A program made the translations under genes and the position numbers. Below, piece by piece: positions 7,860 through 17,282 of a DNA stretch of 64,000 nt. Where the stretch lies: positions 1-64,000 of the forward strand of contig URLR01000002.1 of the NCBI GenBank assembly GCA_900548815.1, written 5' to 3'. The DNA is from an uncultured Collinsella sp. (lineage in GTDB: Bacteria; Actinomycetota; Coriobacteriia; Coriobacteriales; Coriobacteriaceae). The number at the start of each line of letters is the position of its first letter. The stretch's first letter is position 1. The notes under the pieces were generated by a model, which worked only from the letters and a program-made list of their open reading frames with translations, did not search any database and was not told the origin of the DNA.

Positions 7860-8926
7860 TATGCGTTCCCCTGTTTGGTGCCCTTCATGCGGTACAGCGA
7901 GTCCGCAAGAATGGCAGGGTTGTTGACGCCAAAGTCGCCCAAGCGCTCCGGATCCTCGCTGATGTCGTCCATGAGCTCCTGCAGCGAGCCATACTCGTCG
8001 ACGATCTTCTCGGCCACGCCGTCGCGCACGACGGACACGCGCGAAAGCGTGCGCAGGCCCAGCGGCGTCATGACGGAGTCCTCGTCCAAGTCGTCATAGC
8101 CCAGAACTGCCGCCACGTGCTGCGGGTCGGACAGGTCCTTAGGCGTCATACGGGCAAGCTCAGCGCGAATCTTCTCGGCGTTGGCCTCAGAGGAATCGCT
8201 TGCGTAGTCGCGGATCATCAAGTCGTATTCGGTATCCATGCTGGAGCCCGCGAGCTGCTCGAGCTGCATCTGCACGAGCTTGCCCTGGTTACCCAGCTTG
8301 ACGATGCAATCCTTAAGCTCGGTCTTTGCCTGTTGCATGATCTCGAAACTCGAGAAGATGCCGGTGATGTCGGCGAGCGTGACGTAGTCGTCGAGCTCAA
8401 GGGCCGTCAGGCGCAGCAGGGAGCGATCGAGCGACTGACGGGTAGTCTGGAGCGTGGCGACGAGCTGGTTGACCGAGCTCATGATGGTGGCGACGGGCTG
8501 GATCTCGTAGCTCTTGCCGTGGACGTACACGTTGACGACGGCACGACGAGCCGAAACCGAGATCACGATGGCGTCGGTGAGCACCGACATGCGAGCGGCA
8601 GTACGGTGACGCATGCCCGTCTCACTCGTGGCGAGCGAGGGATCGGGATTGAGGTGGAAGTTGGCACGCAGGATCTGGGTGAGGTCGCCATCGATAACGA
8701 TGGCACCGTCCATCTTGGAGAGCTCGAACAGGCGGTTCGAGGTAAACGAAATGTTGAGCGGGAAGCCGTCGTTACCGGCGGCGAGCACGTTTTCGGTGTC
8801 GCCGACGCAGATAAGGGCGCCCAGGTGACCGGCAATGATCATGTCGAGGGCGGTGCGGATCGGCTGACCGGGGGCAGTCAGGCGGATGGCCTGTTCCATA
8901 CGCTTTTGCAGCTCGTTCTTATCCAA
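7859..8926 (-). CDS. disA: DNA integrity scanning diadenylate cyclase DisA
   Basis: 355 residues. The DAC domain (residues 1-150) carries DGAIVIDG and GMRHRTAARMS, the two catalytic motifs for making c-di-AMP from ATP. A helical linker and a C-terminal helix-hairpin-helix region (about 290-355) that binds branched DNA follow. DisA scans DNA and lowers c-di-AMP output at recombination intermediates. It is the first gene of the run to yacP and is fused by a 1-nt overlap to ispD; the link to isoprenoid genes is probably only positional. Confidence 0.96.
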   Translation of the reverse strand: MDKNELQKRMEQAIRLTAPGQPIRTALDMIIAGHLGALICVGDTENVLAAGNDGFPLNISFTSNRLFELSKMDGAIVIDGDLTQILRANFHLNPDPSLATSETGMRHRTAARMSVLTDAIVISVSARRAVVNVYVHGKSYEIQPVATIMSSVNQLVATLQTTRQSLDRSLLRLTALELDDYVTLADITGIFSSFEIMQQAKTELKDCIVKLGNQGKLVQMQLEQLAGSSMDTEYDLMIRDYASDSSEANAEKIRAELARMTPKDLSDPQHVAAVLGYDDLDEDSVMTPLGLRTLSRVSVVRDGVAEKIVDEYGSLQELMDDISEDPERLGDFGVNNPAILADSLYRMKGTKQGNA

Positions 8927-9086
8927 GGCATCGCTCCCATCGTATACGCTCCATAAACGTCAATAAGTTTCTCACGGTTTGCCCCTGTGACGCCCGCAAA
9001 ATCCGATGCTTACAGAATGAGCGAACACAGCTGAGAGCCCCAATCCAAATGAGCTGCTTATGTGGTAGCATCGGGATTCGCATAAA

Positions 9087-9180
9087 TGAGGGAGTAGTCG
9101 CGTGATCGGGTTCGCCTCCGGTGGCGCGGCAAGTCAACACACTGGCCGATGCGGCCTGGCTTGCCTTAATGAACGAGACT
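9087..9180 (+). promoter_or_regulatory. yybP-ykoY manganese riboswitch
   Basis: Conserved blocks of the family are present in order: GAGGGAGTAG at 9088, GTCAACACACTGG around 9133, GATGCGGCCTGGCTTGCC around 9149, and GAACGAGACTCGTGG at 9171. It lies just ahead of mntP, the usual partner. Manganese binding is expected to favour read-through of the terminator that follows. Confidence 0.92.
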
Positions 9181-9220
9181 CGTGGCTGTGCGCGCAACGC
9201 GTACGCCACGAGTCTTTTTT
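9178..9220 (+). terminator. Riboswitch-controlled terminator before mntP
   Basis: Arms ACTCGTGGC (9178-9186) and GCCACGAGT (9205-9213) are followed by CTTTTTT. The left arm overlaps the last aptamer helix, which gives the ligand control over termination. Confidence 0.88.
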
Positions 9221-9273
9221 GTTACTCCCCCAAGAGGTACACGCGGGCCCGCCCGCAGAGAGGGAGCCAGACT

Positions 9274-9852
9274 ATGGGACTCGCAGAGCTCGTGTTGCTC
9301 GCCGTTGGCCTTTCGATGGACGCCTTTGCCGTATCCATCTGCAAGGGCCTTGGCATGAAGAAGATCAACCTTAAGGTCGCCGTAGTGCTCGGCCTGTTCT
9401 TTGGCGGCTTCCAGGCAGGCATGCCCGTGATCGGATGGGCGCTTGGCAGTCAATTCATGAGCATCATCGGCCCCATCGACCACTGGATCGCCTTTATCCT
9501 GCTCGCCTTCATCGGCGGCAAAATGCTGTGGGAGGCCTTTACCGAGGACGAGGATGAAGGCGACGGCAAGGATGCCGAGAAGATTGAACTGGGCGAGTAC
9601 CTGATCCTCGCCATCGCCACCTCAATCGACGCCCTGGCCGTGGGCATCTCGTTCGCCGCGCTCTCGGTTGACATCGTGCCCGCTGTATCGCTTATCGGCG
9701 TCACAACGTTTATCTTCTCCGTCGCCGGCGTAGCGATCGGCCACACCTTTGGCGCGCGCTACGAAAAACCCGCCACCATCGTGGGTGGCGTCGTGCTCAT
9801 CCTTATCGGCCTCAAGATCCTGCTGGAACACTTGGGTTTTTTGGTGCTGTAA
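9274..9852 (+). CDS. mntP: Manganese efflux pump MntP
   Basis: 192 residues and six predicted membrane helices. The two internal halves each have the conserved acidic motif, SMDAFAVSI near residue 15 and SIDALAVGIS near residue 115, typical of MntP (DUF204). It exports excess Mn2+ across the cytoplasmic membrane. The start at 9274 follows GAGAGGGAG; an upstream open frame to 9121 runs through the riboswitch and is not used. It is a single-gene unit under the Mn riboswitch. Confidence 0.95.
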   Translation: MGLAELVLLAVGLSMDAFAVSICKGLGMKKINLKVAVVLGLFFGGFQAGMPVIGWALGSQFMSIIGPIDHWIAFILLAFIGGKMLWEAFTEDEDEGDGKDAEKIELGEYLILAIATSIDALAVGISFAALSVDIVPAVSLIGVTTFIFSVAGVAIGHTFGARYEKPATIVGGVVLILIGLKILLEHLGFLVL

Positions 9853-9887
9853 AACACCCTTCAAAACTAAACGTCCGTATGAGGCCT

Positions 9888-9958
9888 CATGCAGAGTTTT
9901 GCATGAGCCTTTTCATGCAGACTTTTGCATGTCATACTAGGATGCAAAAGTCTGCACG
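9888..9958. promoter_or_regulatory. Three HipB-type operators upstream of hipBA
   Basis: Dyads of the form CATGCA-N6-TGCATG lie at 9888-9905 and 9914-9931, and a third (GATGCA-N6-TGCACG) at 9941-9958, spaced 26-27 bp. A possible -10 box (CATACT, near 9933) sits between sites 2 and 3. Spacing of about 2.5 helical turns suggests cooperative repression by HipB or the HipBA complex. Confidence 0.75.
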
Positions 9959-9971
9959 TTAGGAGATTGCC

Positions 9972-10439
9972 ATGGATACCCTTCCCATCACCACGCCGCG
10001 CCAAGCCGGCATCTACGTGCGTCAGGCGCGCGAGGCGCAGGGGATCACCCGTGCTGCCCTCGCTAAAAAAGCCGGTGTTTCGGAACGCCTGCTCGCATCG
10101 CTCGAGCTGGGAGATGCCACGGGCATTCGGCTCGACAAGCTGCTGGCAGTTTTCGGTGCTCTTGGACTGGCGCTCGCCGCTCAAGGGGATATAGGCGAAA
10201 CGAAAAATGAGCAACCAGTCGACGCCCCGCATGCTGATCAACCTTGCAGCACCTCCAGACGCCATCACGCCCAACGTCTTCATCATCGCAACCGCCGCAG
10301 CACAACCATTCCGGCTCTTGCAGATGCCCCCTTTACATCCGCACTCTACGACGAGGTCTTCGCCGATTTCGCCATGTCCAATCTCGGAGTCTCGATTGCC
10401 ACAAACGCATCTAGCCAAACCATGCCCGAAGGGAAATAG
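9972..10439 (+). CDS. hipB: HipB-like antitoxin / repressor
   Basis: 155 residues. Residues 8-65 form a Cro/C1-type helix-turn-helix (RQAREAQGITRAALAKKAGV and SERLLASLELGDATGIRLDK). Typical HipB is about 75-90 residues; here a His/Arg/Thr-rich linker (80-125) and a tail containing LYDEVFADFAMSNLGVSI follow. The start at 9972 has TTAGGAG 6 nt upstream. The stop is 3 nt before hipA, as in most hipBA pairs. It would neutralise HipA and repress the operon through the three upstream dyads. Confidence 0.85.
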   Translation: MDTLPITTPRQAGIYVRQAREAQGITRAALAKKAGVSERLLASLELGDATGIRLDKLLAVFGALGLALAAQGDIGETKNEQPVDAPHADQPCSTSRRHHAQRLHHRNRRSTTIPALADAPFTSALYDEVFADFAMSNLGVSIATNASSQTMPEGK

Positions 10440-10442
10440 CCA

Positions 10443-11747
10443 ATGGCCAGAACATCACTTCGGACCATTATTTGCGGCGTGCCTGCTGGAACGCTCACGC
10501 AAGATGAGAACGGTCTTATCAGCTTTACCTACGATCATGACTATGACGGGCCAGCCCTATCGACCAACATACCCGTATCGAATCGCACATACGGACAACA
10601 GGTCATGAATCCGTACCTGTTTGGCCTTCTACCCGACAGCGAGAACCAACGAAAAGCGATTGCCGCCGAATTCGACGTTACGCCCAACAATCCCGTTGCG
10701 TTGCTCAGCCATATCGGACTCGACTGTCCGGGCGGCGTGCAGTTTTGTGCCGAAGAAGATACCGACGCCGTCCTGCATCGCGCTGGCGAATACCGCCCTA
10801 TAGACAACCACGAAATTGCTCTTCGTCTCAAGTCGATCAGAGATGACCGCGATGCATCGTGGATGGGTCTAGATGAAAGTTGGTCACTTGGAGGCAACCA
10901 GGGCAAGTTCGCGCTCGCGTTCATAAACGGCCGCTGGTGCGAATGCATGGGCTCCTCGCCCACGACGCATATTTTCAAAAATGGCGTTATCGGATTTAAG
11001 CTCGAGGCTCTCAATGAGTTTGTCTGCATGAAAAGCGCCCAGCGCGTCGGCATCGCAACGGCAAACGTCGAATATCGTATGTTTGAGGACGAACCTGCCC
11101 TCATTGTTGAGCGCTATGACCGCGTGAAAGTCAAAGACGGAACGATCAGGCGCCTACATCAAGAAGACCTCTGTCAGGCACTTGGGGTGATGCCCGCCCA
11201 AAAGTACACGGCAGACGGCGGCCCGACCGCACGCGATATTCAGGAACTCCTCGTCAATACGAGCCATCATCAACTTAACCTGTATCTGTTTACGCAGATA
11301 CTTTTCTTTAACGCCATCATCGGCGCACCGGACGCGCATGCGAAGAACTATTCCCTGCTTCTTGGAAACGGCGGCACAGCTATGATGGCCCGTATGTATG
11401 ACGTTGCATCTGGGCTGGCATACGAACGTATGCGGCGAAAAGCGCGCCTCGCCATGAGCGTTGGCGGCGAAAACCGTGTGGGACGCATCGGTCCAGGCGC
11501 TATCCGCCGATACCACGGTATGGGCGACCCCGCGCTGGAGGCGGCGCTCATCGATGCCGGACTATCTGAGAAGTTTTGCTTTGCGACCATGATGGACCTG
11601 GCCTACGAGGTACCCGTTTGCATGGAAGAGGTCATGGACGAATACGCCGACCTGCCCGGCATGGCGGACCTGCGCGAGCATATGCTCGGCCCCGTCCGTG
11701 AAAACTGCCAGCGCACCCTCGACCTCATCAAGGCGGATATGGGCTAG
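10443..11747 (+). CDS. hipA: HipA serine/threonine kinase toxin
   Basis: 434 residues, normal for HipA. The N-subdomain (Couple_hipA type) covers residues 1-105, with NPYLFGLLPDSENQR. The kinase core has SLGGNQGKFAL (nucleotide-binding loop) near 148, the catalytic motif GAPDAHAKNYSLLL near 298, and the metal-binding aspartate in MYDVASGLAYE. Active-site residues look intact. HipA of E. coli inactivates glutamyl-tRNA synthetase and causes persistence; the target here is not known. Translation uses GAAGGGAAA at the end of hipB. A hairpin terminator follows at 11778. Confidence 0.92.
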   Translation: MARTSLRTIICGVPAGTLTQDENGLISFTYDHDYDGPALSTNIPVSNRTYGQQVMNPYLFGLLPDSENQRKAIAAEFDVTPNNPVALLSHIGLDCPGGVQFCAEEDTDAVLHRAGEYRPIDNHEIALRLKSIRDDRDASWMGLDESWSLGGNQGKFALAFINGRWCECMGSSPTTHIFKNGVIGFKLEALNEFVCMKSAQRVGIATANVEYRMFEDEPALIVERYDRVKVKDGTIRRLHQEDLCQALGVMPAQKYTADGGPTARDIQELLVNTSHHQLNLYLFTQILFFNAIIGAPDAHAKNYSLLLGNGGTAMMARMYDVASGLAYERMRRKARLAMSVGGENRVGRIGPGAIRRYHGMGDPALEAALIDAGLSEKFCFATMMDLAYEVPVCMEEVMDEYADLPGMADLREHMLGPVRENCQRTLDLIKADMG

Positions 11748-11777
11748 GTGGCCGCAATTTCCCATTTCCCAAAAGAA

Positions 11778-11818
11778 GAGAGGGGGCACCCATCGCAAAA
11801 GCTCGGGTGCCCCCTCTC
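11778..11818. terminator. Shared hairpin terminator between hipA and pepD
   Basis: Perfect 14-bp arms (GAGAGGGGGCACCC) with a 13-nt loop. The T-rich tract (TTCTTTTGG) lies on the minus-strand side, so pepD is better served; hipA may use it weakly. Confidence 0.8.
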
Positions 11819-11873
11819 ATAATGTCATTTGCAATCCGCTAGCACGTGGCTCGGACTGCTGCTAGCGCAACCT

Positions 11874-13331
11874 TTACGCAGCGAGGCGCTTGAGGACGTC
11901 GATGAGCAGCTCGTAGAAGCGCTCGGCAGAAGCGAGCTCCATGCTCTCGTCCGGGGTGTGGACATCGGAGAGCGTCGGGCCCACGGCGATGGCGTCCAGA
12001 CCGTGCAGGGCCTCGACAAACAGTCCGCACTCAAGGCCGGCGTGAATGGACTCGATGCGCAGCTCGGAGCCAAAGAGCTCGCGATAGCTCTCGACAAAGA
12101 CGTCGCGGACCGGCGAATGCTCGGCATAGCTCCAGCCGGGATACTCGAACTCAAACTTGGCGTCGAAGCCCAGGACATCGGCCAGCGTCTGCAGGCGGTC
12201 CTTGAACTCGTTCTGCAGCGAGGTGATCGAGGAGCGCGGTGACAGCATGATCTTGACCTCGTCGTCAGAAGTGGCAACCACACCGATGTTGGAGGAAACC
12301 TCGACGGAGCCGTCGGTGGCGACGTTGCGGCGAATCACGCCGTTAGGGGCAAGACGCAGGGCGCGGATGAGGGCAAGCGCGGACTTCTGGTCCATGGCCT
12401 CGACCTCGGCGTCATCGGCAATCTCGACGGTGCAAGTAAAGCCGGGGTCGAAGACCTCGAGCTCAGCAGTGACGTCGGCGATGATGCCCTTTGCAATCTG
12501 GGCCGCGGCCTCGGCGGCGGCGTGGTCGGCGTAGACCAGAACAGCCTTGCACTCACGGTTGATGGCGTTGTCCTTGGTGCCGCCGTTAAAGCTAACGATG
12601 GCGGGCTCGCCGGCAACCATCAGGCGGTCGATGATGCGGGCCATGATGAGGTTGCCGTTGCCGCGCTCCAGGTGAATATCGCTGCCGGAGTGACCGCCCA
12701 GCAGGCCGGAGATGTCGAGCGTGAGGGTGCTACCGGTCTTGTGCTCGCGCACGATCGGGCAGGTGTAGGTAACGACGACGCCGCCGGCGCAGCTGACGGT
12801 GGCAACGCCCTCTTCCTCGGAGTCAAGGTTAATCATGGTGCGGGCGCTAATCTGGGACTTGTCGAGCGTCTCGGCGCCGACCAGGCCAGTCTCCTCGTCG
12901 GTGGTGAATACGCACTCGAGAGCGGGGTGAACGATCGAATCGTCGTTGAGCACGGTAAGCATAAGCGCGACGGCGATACCATTGTCGGCGCCCAGAGTGG
13001 TGCCGTTAGCGGTGAGGACGCCGTCCTTGACGACCAGGTCGATACCATCGGTCGTAAAGTCGTGCTCAACGGAGCCCAACTTGTCGCACACCATATCGAT
13101 GTGGCCCTGCAGCATTACGGTCGGGGCATTCTCGGCGCCGGCAGATGCGGGCTTGCGAATGATGACGTTGTAGACCTCGTCCTGGTACACATCGAGGCCG
13201 CGCTCCTTGGCAAACGCAACCAGGAAATCGCTGATGCCCTTCTCGTTGCCAGACCCACGGGGGATCGCGCTGACCTCCTCAAAGAAATGGAACAGCTGGG
13301 CGGGCTCGTAGCCGGTAATCTTGTAGTCCAT
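11874..13331 (-). CDS. pepD: Aminoacyl-histidine dipeptidase (PepD, M20 family)
   Basis: 485 residues from the ATG at 13331, which has AAGGAGG upstream; a longer open frame to 13436 has no such site. Zinc ligands of the M20 fold are seen in MLQGHIDMVC, TLGADNGIAVA and TTDEETGLVGA, with the dimerisation domain in between (SGLLGGHSGSDIHLERGNGN). It cleaves Xaa-His and other dipeptides in the cytoplasm. It is a monocistronic unit bounded by hairpins on both sides. Confidence 0.93.
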   Translation of the reverse strand: MDYKITGYEPAQLFHFFEEVSAIPRGSGNEKGISDFLVAFAKERGLDVYQDEVYNVIIRKPASAGAENAPTVMLQGHIDMVCDKLGSVEHDFTTDGIDLVVKDGVLTANGTTLGADNGIAVALMLTVLNDDSIVHPALECVFTTDEETGLVGAETLDKSQISARTMINLDSEEEGVATVSCAGGVVVTYTCPIVREHKTGSTLTLDISGLLGGHSGSDIHLERGNGNLIMARIIDRLMVAGEPAIVSFNGGTKDNAINRECKAVLVYADHAAAEAAAQIAKGIIADVTAELEVFDPGFTCTVEIADDAEVEAMDQKSALALIRALRLAPNGVIRRNVATDGSVEVSSNIGVVATSDDEVKIMLSPRSSITSLQNEFKDRLQTLADVLGFDAKFEFEYPGWSYAEHSPVRDVFVESYRELFGSELRIESIHAGLECGLFVEALHGLDAIAVGPTLSDVHTPDESMELASAERFYELLIDVLKRLAA

Positions 13332-13488
13332 GGTGCCTCCTTGGCGCAACTGGTTAGACAGTAAGACATGCGACTTGTATATTCCCAGACTTTGCGTGCA
13401 TAAACCAGTCGAAAACGCCGAGCGCCCTCGCATCATCGGCTAACGGTGGACCGTATAGCGCAACGGTCACAACTTCCGCAGCTCTACA

Positions 13489-13520
13489 AATCGAGGCGCC
13501 CTTTCCGGAGCGCCTCGATT
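13489..13520 (-). terminator. Hairpin downstream of clpC
   Basis: Arms AATCGAGGCGC/GCGCCTCGATT, 10-nt loop, 26 nt past the clpC stop. The T-tract is poor, so termination strength is uncertain. Confidence 0.55.
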
Positions 13521-13545
13521 GCGCGTATCAAATTGTCGCCACGCC

Positions 13546-16188
13546 CTACAGCGCGCCGGAGCCGGCTTGTATCATGCCACCGGGGCCCGAGCTCACGCCG
13601 CTGCTCACAGGCGCGGCGTTTCCGGTGTGCGGCGCCGCCGGAGCGGTATCGCCCCCGAGCGCACCCGCCGGACGCGGCGCCGGGATCTCACCCGTGCCGT
13701 GGCTAAAGACAAACTTGCCATCGGCCACGTCGCACAGGACGGTATCGCCCTCGCCCCACTCGCCGGCCAGAAGCTCCTCGGACAGCGGATCCTCGATGAG
13801 CTTTTGGATGGCACGACGCAGCGGACGCGCGCCGTTGGTGAGGTCGGTACCCTCCGCCACAATCTTGTCGTAGGCCGCATCGGTAAGCTTGATGTTCATG
13901 CCGTTTGCGATCAGGCGCTGGCGCAGATCGTCCACCAGCAGGTGAGCAATCTTGGTCAGGTTCTCGCCCGAGAGCTTCTGGAACACCACAATATCGTCGA
14001 TACGGTTGAGCAGCTCGGGGCGGAACAGGCGCTTGAGCTCGCCCATCGCACGGCCCTTGATCTCACTCGAGGTGAGGCCCTGCTCGCCGGTGGTGCCAAA
14101 GCCAACGCTCGCATCCTGCGCGATCTCGCGGGCGCCCACGTTGGACGTCATGATGATCACGGTATTGCGGAAGTCGACCGTCTTGCCCTGGCTATCAGTC
14201 AGGCGACCCTCCTCCAGCACCTGCAACAAAATGTTGAAGATGTCGGGGTGCGCCTTCTCGATCTCGTCGAACAGCACGACCGAGTACGGGTGACGACGAA
14301 CGGCCTTGGTAAGCTGACCGCCCTCGTCGTGGCCCACGTAACCCGGAGGGCTACCGATAAGCTTGGAGACCTCGAACTCGCTGCCGAACTCGGACATATC
14401 GAAGCTGATGAGCGCGTCCTTACTGCCAAAGAGGTACTCGGCGAGCGTCTTGGCGAGCTCGGTCTTGCCTGTGCCGGTGGGACCAAGGAAGATAAAGCTA
14501 CCACCGGGACGACGCGGGTCCTTGAGCGGCGAGCGGCTGCGGCGCACGGCCTTGGCGACGGCCTCGACGGCCTCGTCCTGGCCGATAATGCGGGTCTTGA
14601 GCACGCTTTCGGTCTGCAGCAGGCGACGGCTCTCGCTCTCGGTGAGCGAGGAAACCGGCACGCCAGAGGTCACGGACACGATGTCGGCAATCTGACTCAC
14701 GTCGATGGTGAGCGGGCTGGCGTCGAGCTCGGCGGTCCAGGCGGCCTTGGCCTCGGCGAGCTCAATCTCGGCGGCCTTCTGCTGCTCGGTGATCTCGGCG
14801 GCCTTGTTCATGTCGTCGCTCTCGGTGGCCTCCTGCGCGGCGGCCTTGAGCTCCTCTATGCGATGCTCGGCCTCGCGCACCGGCTCGGGCGCACGATTCG
14901 CGGCGATGCGAGCGCGGGCACCGGCCTCGTCGATGAGGTCGATGGCCTTATCGGGCAGGAAGCGATCCTGGATGTAGCGGTTGGAAAGGTTCGCGGCAGC
15001 CTCGATAGCGCCCTGCGTGTAGCGCACATGGTGGTGCTCCTCGTAGCGCGGCTTAAGCGCGGTCAGGATCTTGACGGTGTCCTCGACGCTCGGCTCCTCG
15101 ACATCGATAGTCTGGAAGCGACGCTCGAAGGCTGGGTCTTTGGTGAGGTACTTGCGGAATTCCTCGGCCGTGGTGGCGCCAATAATCTGGAAGGCACCGC
15201 GTGCAAGCACGGGCTTGAGCATGGAGCTCGCGTCGATGGAGCCCTCGGCAGAACCGGCACCGATGATGGTGTGCATCTCGTCAATAAACAGGATGACGTC
15301 GTCAGCCTCGGTGGCCTCCTGGATCACGTTCTTGAGGCGCTCCTCAAACTCACCGCGATACTTGGCGCCCGCGACAAGACCCGGCAGGTCGAGCGTCCAG
15401 ATGTTCTGGTTCATAAGATTCTCGGGCACATTGCCGGCAGCGATCTGCTGGGCCAGGCCCTCGACGATGGCCGTCTTGCCCACGCCGGGATCGCCCAGGA
15501 TAAGCGGATTGTTCTTGGTGCGGCGCGAAAGGATCTCCATCATGCGCTGGACTTCCTTTTCGCGACCAATCACGGGATCGAGCTCGCCGTCGCGCGCCTT
15601 TTGCGTGAGGTTGGTGGCGAACTGCTTGAGCGTATCGGTGCCACTCCCCTTTTGCTGAGAGGCGTCCGAGCCGCTAAAGAACGGCAGGCCCGCACCGGGA
15701 CGCCCGGCGCCGGCTCCGGCGAGCGGACGCTTCTTGTCCTGATCCTTAGCGGTGAGCTTTTCGATGGCCTTTTTGATAGAAGCAGACGACACACCCAGGC
15801 GCATGAGGATATCCATGGCCATGCCGTTGCCCTCTTCGACGATGCCGATGAGCAGGTGCTCGGTCGACACATATGTCTGGTTGTTCTCACGCGCCACGCG
15901 GAAGGAGCGCTCCATCACGCTAATGACGAGCGGCGTAAAGGCAAGCTTGGCAGCCTCGGTCTCCTCGCTGGGCTCGGGAACCGTGGTCTGGACCTCCTTG
16001 AGGGTGTCCATGATGTCGTCGTAGGAGATATCAAGCGAGCGCAGCGCCTCGGCAGCGATGCCCTCGTCCTCCTTGGCGAGTGCGAGCAGCAGGTGCTCGG
16101 TGCCCACCTTATTTGAGTGCAGATCGAGCGCCTCTTGTTTGGCCATGGACATGACCTTGCGCGCGCGATCGGTAAAACGGTCTAACAT
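13546..16188 (-). CDS. clpC: ATP-dependent Clp protease ATP-binding subunit ClpC
   Basis: 880 residues. Two N-terminal Clp repeats (about 1-145), a Gly/Ala linker, AAA domain 1 with Walker A GDPGVGKT (about 232-239) and Walker [10 protein letters not shown], a coiled middle domain, and AAA domain 2 with GPTGTGKT near 571 and [13 protein letters not shown]. The short middle domain points to ClpC rather than ClpB. The C-terminal 45 residues are Pro/Gly/Ala-rich. It unfolds proteins for ClpP. The start has AAGAGGAAC. No CtsR or HspR box was recognised upstream. Confidence 0.93.
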   Translation of the reverse strand: MLDRFTDRARKVMSMAKQEALDLHSNKVGTEHLLLALAKEDEGIAAEALRSLDISYDDIMDTLKEVQTTVPEPSEETEAAKLAFTPLVISVMERSFRVARENNQTYVSTEHLLIGIVEEGNGMAMDILMRLGVSSASIKKAIEKLTAKDQDKKRPLAGAGAGRPGAGLPFFSGSDASQQKGSGTDTLKQFATNLTQKARDGELDPVIGREKEVQRMMEILSRRTKNNPLILGDPGVGKTAIVEGLAQQIAAGNVPENLMNQNIWTLDLPGLVAGAKYRGEFEERLKNVIQEATEADDVILFIDEMHTIIGAGSAEGSIDASSMLKPVLARGAFQIIGATTAEEFRKYLTKDPAFERRFQTIDVEEPSVEDTVKILTALKPRYEEHHHVRYTQGAIEAAANLSNRYIQDRFLPDKAIDLIDEAGARARIAANRAPEPVREAEHRIEELKAAAQEATESDDMNKAAEITEQQKAAEIELAEAKAAWTAELDASPLTIDVSQIADIVSVTSGVPVSSLTESESRRLLQTESVLKTRIIGQDEAVEAVAKAVRRSRSPLKDPRRPGGSFIFLGPTGTGKTELAKTLAEYLFGSKDALISFDMSEFGSEFEVSKLIGSPPGYVGHDEGGQLTKAVRRHPYSVVLFDEIEKAHPDIFNILLQVLEEGRLTDSQGKTVDFRNTVIIMTSNVGAREIAQDASVGFGTTGEQGLTSSEIKGRAMGELKRLFRPELLNRIDDIVVFQKLSGENLTKIAHLLVDDLRQRLIANGMNIKLTDAAYDKIVAEGTDLTNGARPLRRAIQKLIEDPLSEELLAGEWGEGDTVLCDVADGKFVFSHGTGEIPAPRPAGALGGDTAPAAPHTGNAAPVSSGVSSGPGGMIQAGSGAL

Positions 16189-16223
16189 GCTAGTTCCTCT
16201 TAGACGAGCTAGTTTTTCAAACG

Positions 16224-16251
16224 CAAAGCGCCGCCCCGCGGCAGCGCTTTG
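16224..16251 (-). promoter_or_regulatory. Hairpin in the clpC 5' leader
   Basis: Arms CAAAGCGC/GCGCTTTG enclose a GC-rich loop 35 nt before the clpC start. No T-run of terminator quality follows directly. It could be an attenuator or a thermosensitive structure; only the repeat itself is certain. Confidence 0.4.
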
Positions 16252-16373
16252 GTCTCTTTACCCATATGGAGTATATGTTAACCGTTGGGACCTTTTCCGT
16301 ACGGAGCCGCGCGACAACGTCTACAAAAAAGGAATCGCTCCGGTCTGTTTGGGGGTCTGGTTTTGAGCGTTGC

Positions 16374-16967
16374 CTAGCAGGCAGGCTCGGCGTCCATGCC
16401 CTCGGAAATGTTGGCAACCTCCTCGGCAGCGGGAACACCCGGCATGTGCACGAGCTCCATGTGCGGCTCTTCAAAGACGGTCCCCATGGGGAAAGCGCGG
16501 CGGAAGACAAAGCGAGCAACCGGACCGGCCACCAGCAGGTTCCAGGGCAGGGCCATGATAAAGTTGCGCGGAATGTTGACGAGCCACATCATCGGCAGCG
16601 CCTGCAAATTGGCAAGCGGGCCGCCGGGCATATGGAACAGGCCTTCGCATGCGCCGTAGAGCGACATGATGATGACCATGGGAACGACCATGCAGGAGCT
16701 GACGGCGAGCGTCATAGCGAGCGGCGAGCTCTTGCCCGGAGTAACCAGGAACTTGAAGGCAAAGCCTTTGGCCAGCGGGCTGGCAACAAACCAGTCGCAG
16801 CACATGGCAAAGACGTAGGCAACGGGGAAGCCGAGCCATGCAGCGGCAACAACCTCGCCGTTGATGGCCCCATGCTGCAGGGCAACGTTGTAGATGCTCA
16901 TCCAGAGCACCATGCAAAAGCACATGATAAAGGTGAACAGCAGGCTCTCTCGTTTGTTGATAGGCAT
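16374..16967 (-). CDS. DUF2798-type membrane protein
   Basis: About 197 residues from MPINKRESLLFTFIMCFCMV, which matches the start of DUF2798 proteins; AAAGGA lies 11 nt upstream. Four hydrophobic segments fall into two similar halves (the second begins near GKSSPLAMTLAVSSCMVVPM), as expected for a double DUF2798 protein of the inner membrane. Function is unknown. A longer open frame to 17006 is less likely. It is a single gene between clpC and a threonine/serine exporter-like gene. Confidence 0.75.
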   Translation of the reverse strand: MPINKRESLLFTFIMCFCMVLWMSIYNVALQHGAINGEVVAAAWLGFPVAYVFAMCCDWFVASPLAKGFAFKFLVTPGKSSPLAMTLAVSSCMVVPMVIIMSLYGACEGLFHMPGGPLANLQALPMMWLVNIPRNFIMALPWNLLVAGPVARFVFRRAFPMGTVFEEPHMELVHMPGVPAAEEVANISEGMDAEPAC

Positions 16968-17011
16968 AAAGGGCGAAATCCTTTCTGTTTTGCGCCGCAA
17001 CGCCACGCAAC

Positions 17012-17060
17012 AAAAATGGGCGGGCGAGATGGAGTTACTTGGACTTCATCTCGCCCGCCC
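17012..17060 (-). terminator. Terminator downstream of the ThrE-like gene
   Basis: A 14-bp GC-rich arm (GGGCGGGCGAGATG) pairs across a 15-nt loop and is followed on the minus strand by ATTTTTGTTG. Confidence 0.8.
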
Positions 17061-17176
17061 GTGGTACGTGCGTCTGCGACTACTTATGTGGTGGAACTAC
17101 CCTAACACGAACGGCGCGCGCTTCGTAAGCGTTGAGTTTGTGGAGATGCAGGGCACCAAAATCCCCCGACCCCATA

Positions 17177-17243
17177 AGTTGCGGTGGAATACGGACTGTT
17201 TTGACCCTTTAAGCAGCAATTCAGTCCCTATTTCACCGCAACT
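17177..17243. repeat. Dispersed inverted repeat, AGTTGCGGTG family, copy 1
   Basis: Left arm begins AGTTGCGGTGGAATACGGAC and right arm is its near complement (20 of 22 positions), spaced by about 23 nt. The same arm family recurs at 44448-44514. It is non-coding and lies next to a second element at 17247, both downstream of a gene stop. Confidence 0.85.
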
Positions 17244-17246
17244 CAT

Positions 17247-17282
17247 TTGGTGCAAAGTGACCTGTCCCCCTTGCACCAATTA
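17247..17282. repeat. Dispersed hairpin, TTGGTGCA family, copy 1
   Basis: Arms TTGGTGCAAAG/CTTGCACCAA flank a GGGGACAGG core (minus strand). The element directly abuts the TAA stop of the ThrE-like gene. A relative occurs at 53217-53254, again at a stop codon. Confidence 0.8.

Noticed and set aside
13519..16116. Long plus-strand open frame (865 codons) opposite clpC
   Set aside because: It is antisense to a clear ClpC gene, lacks family features, and arises from high GC at third codon positions. Similar shadows lie opposite lysS, groL, ispE and the surface protein.
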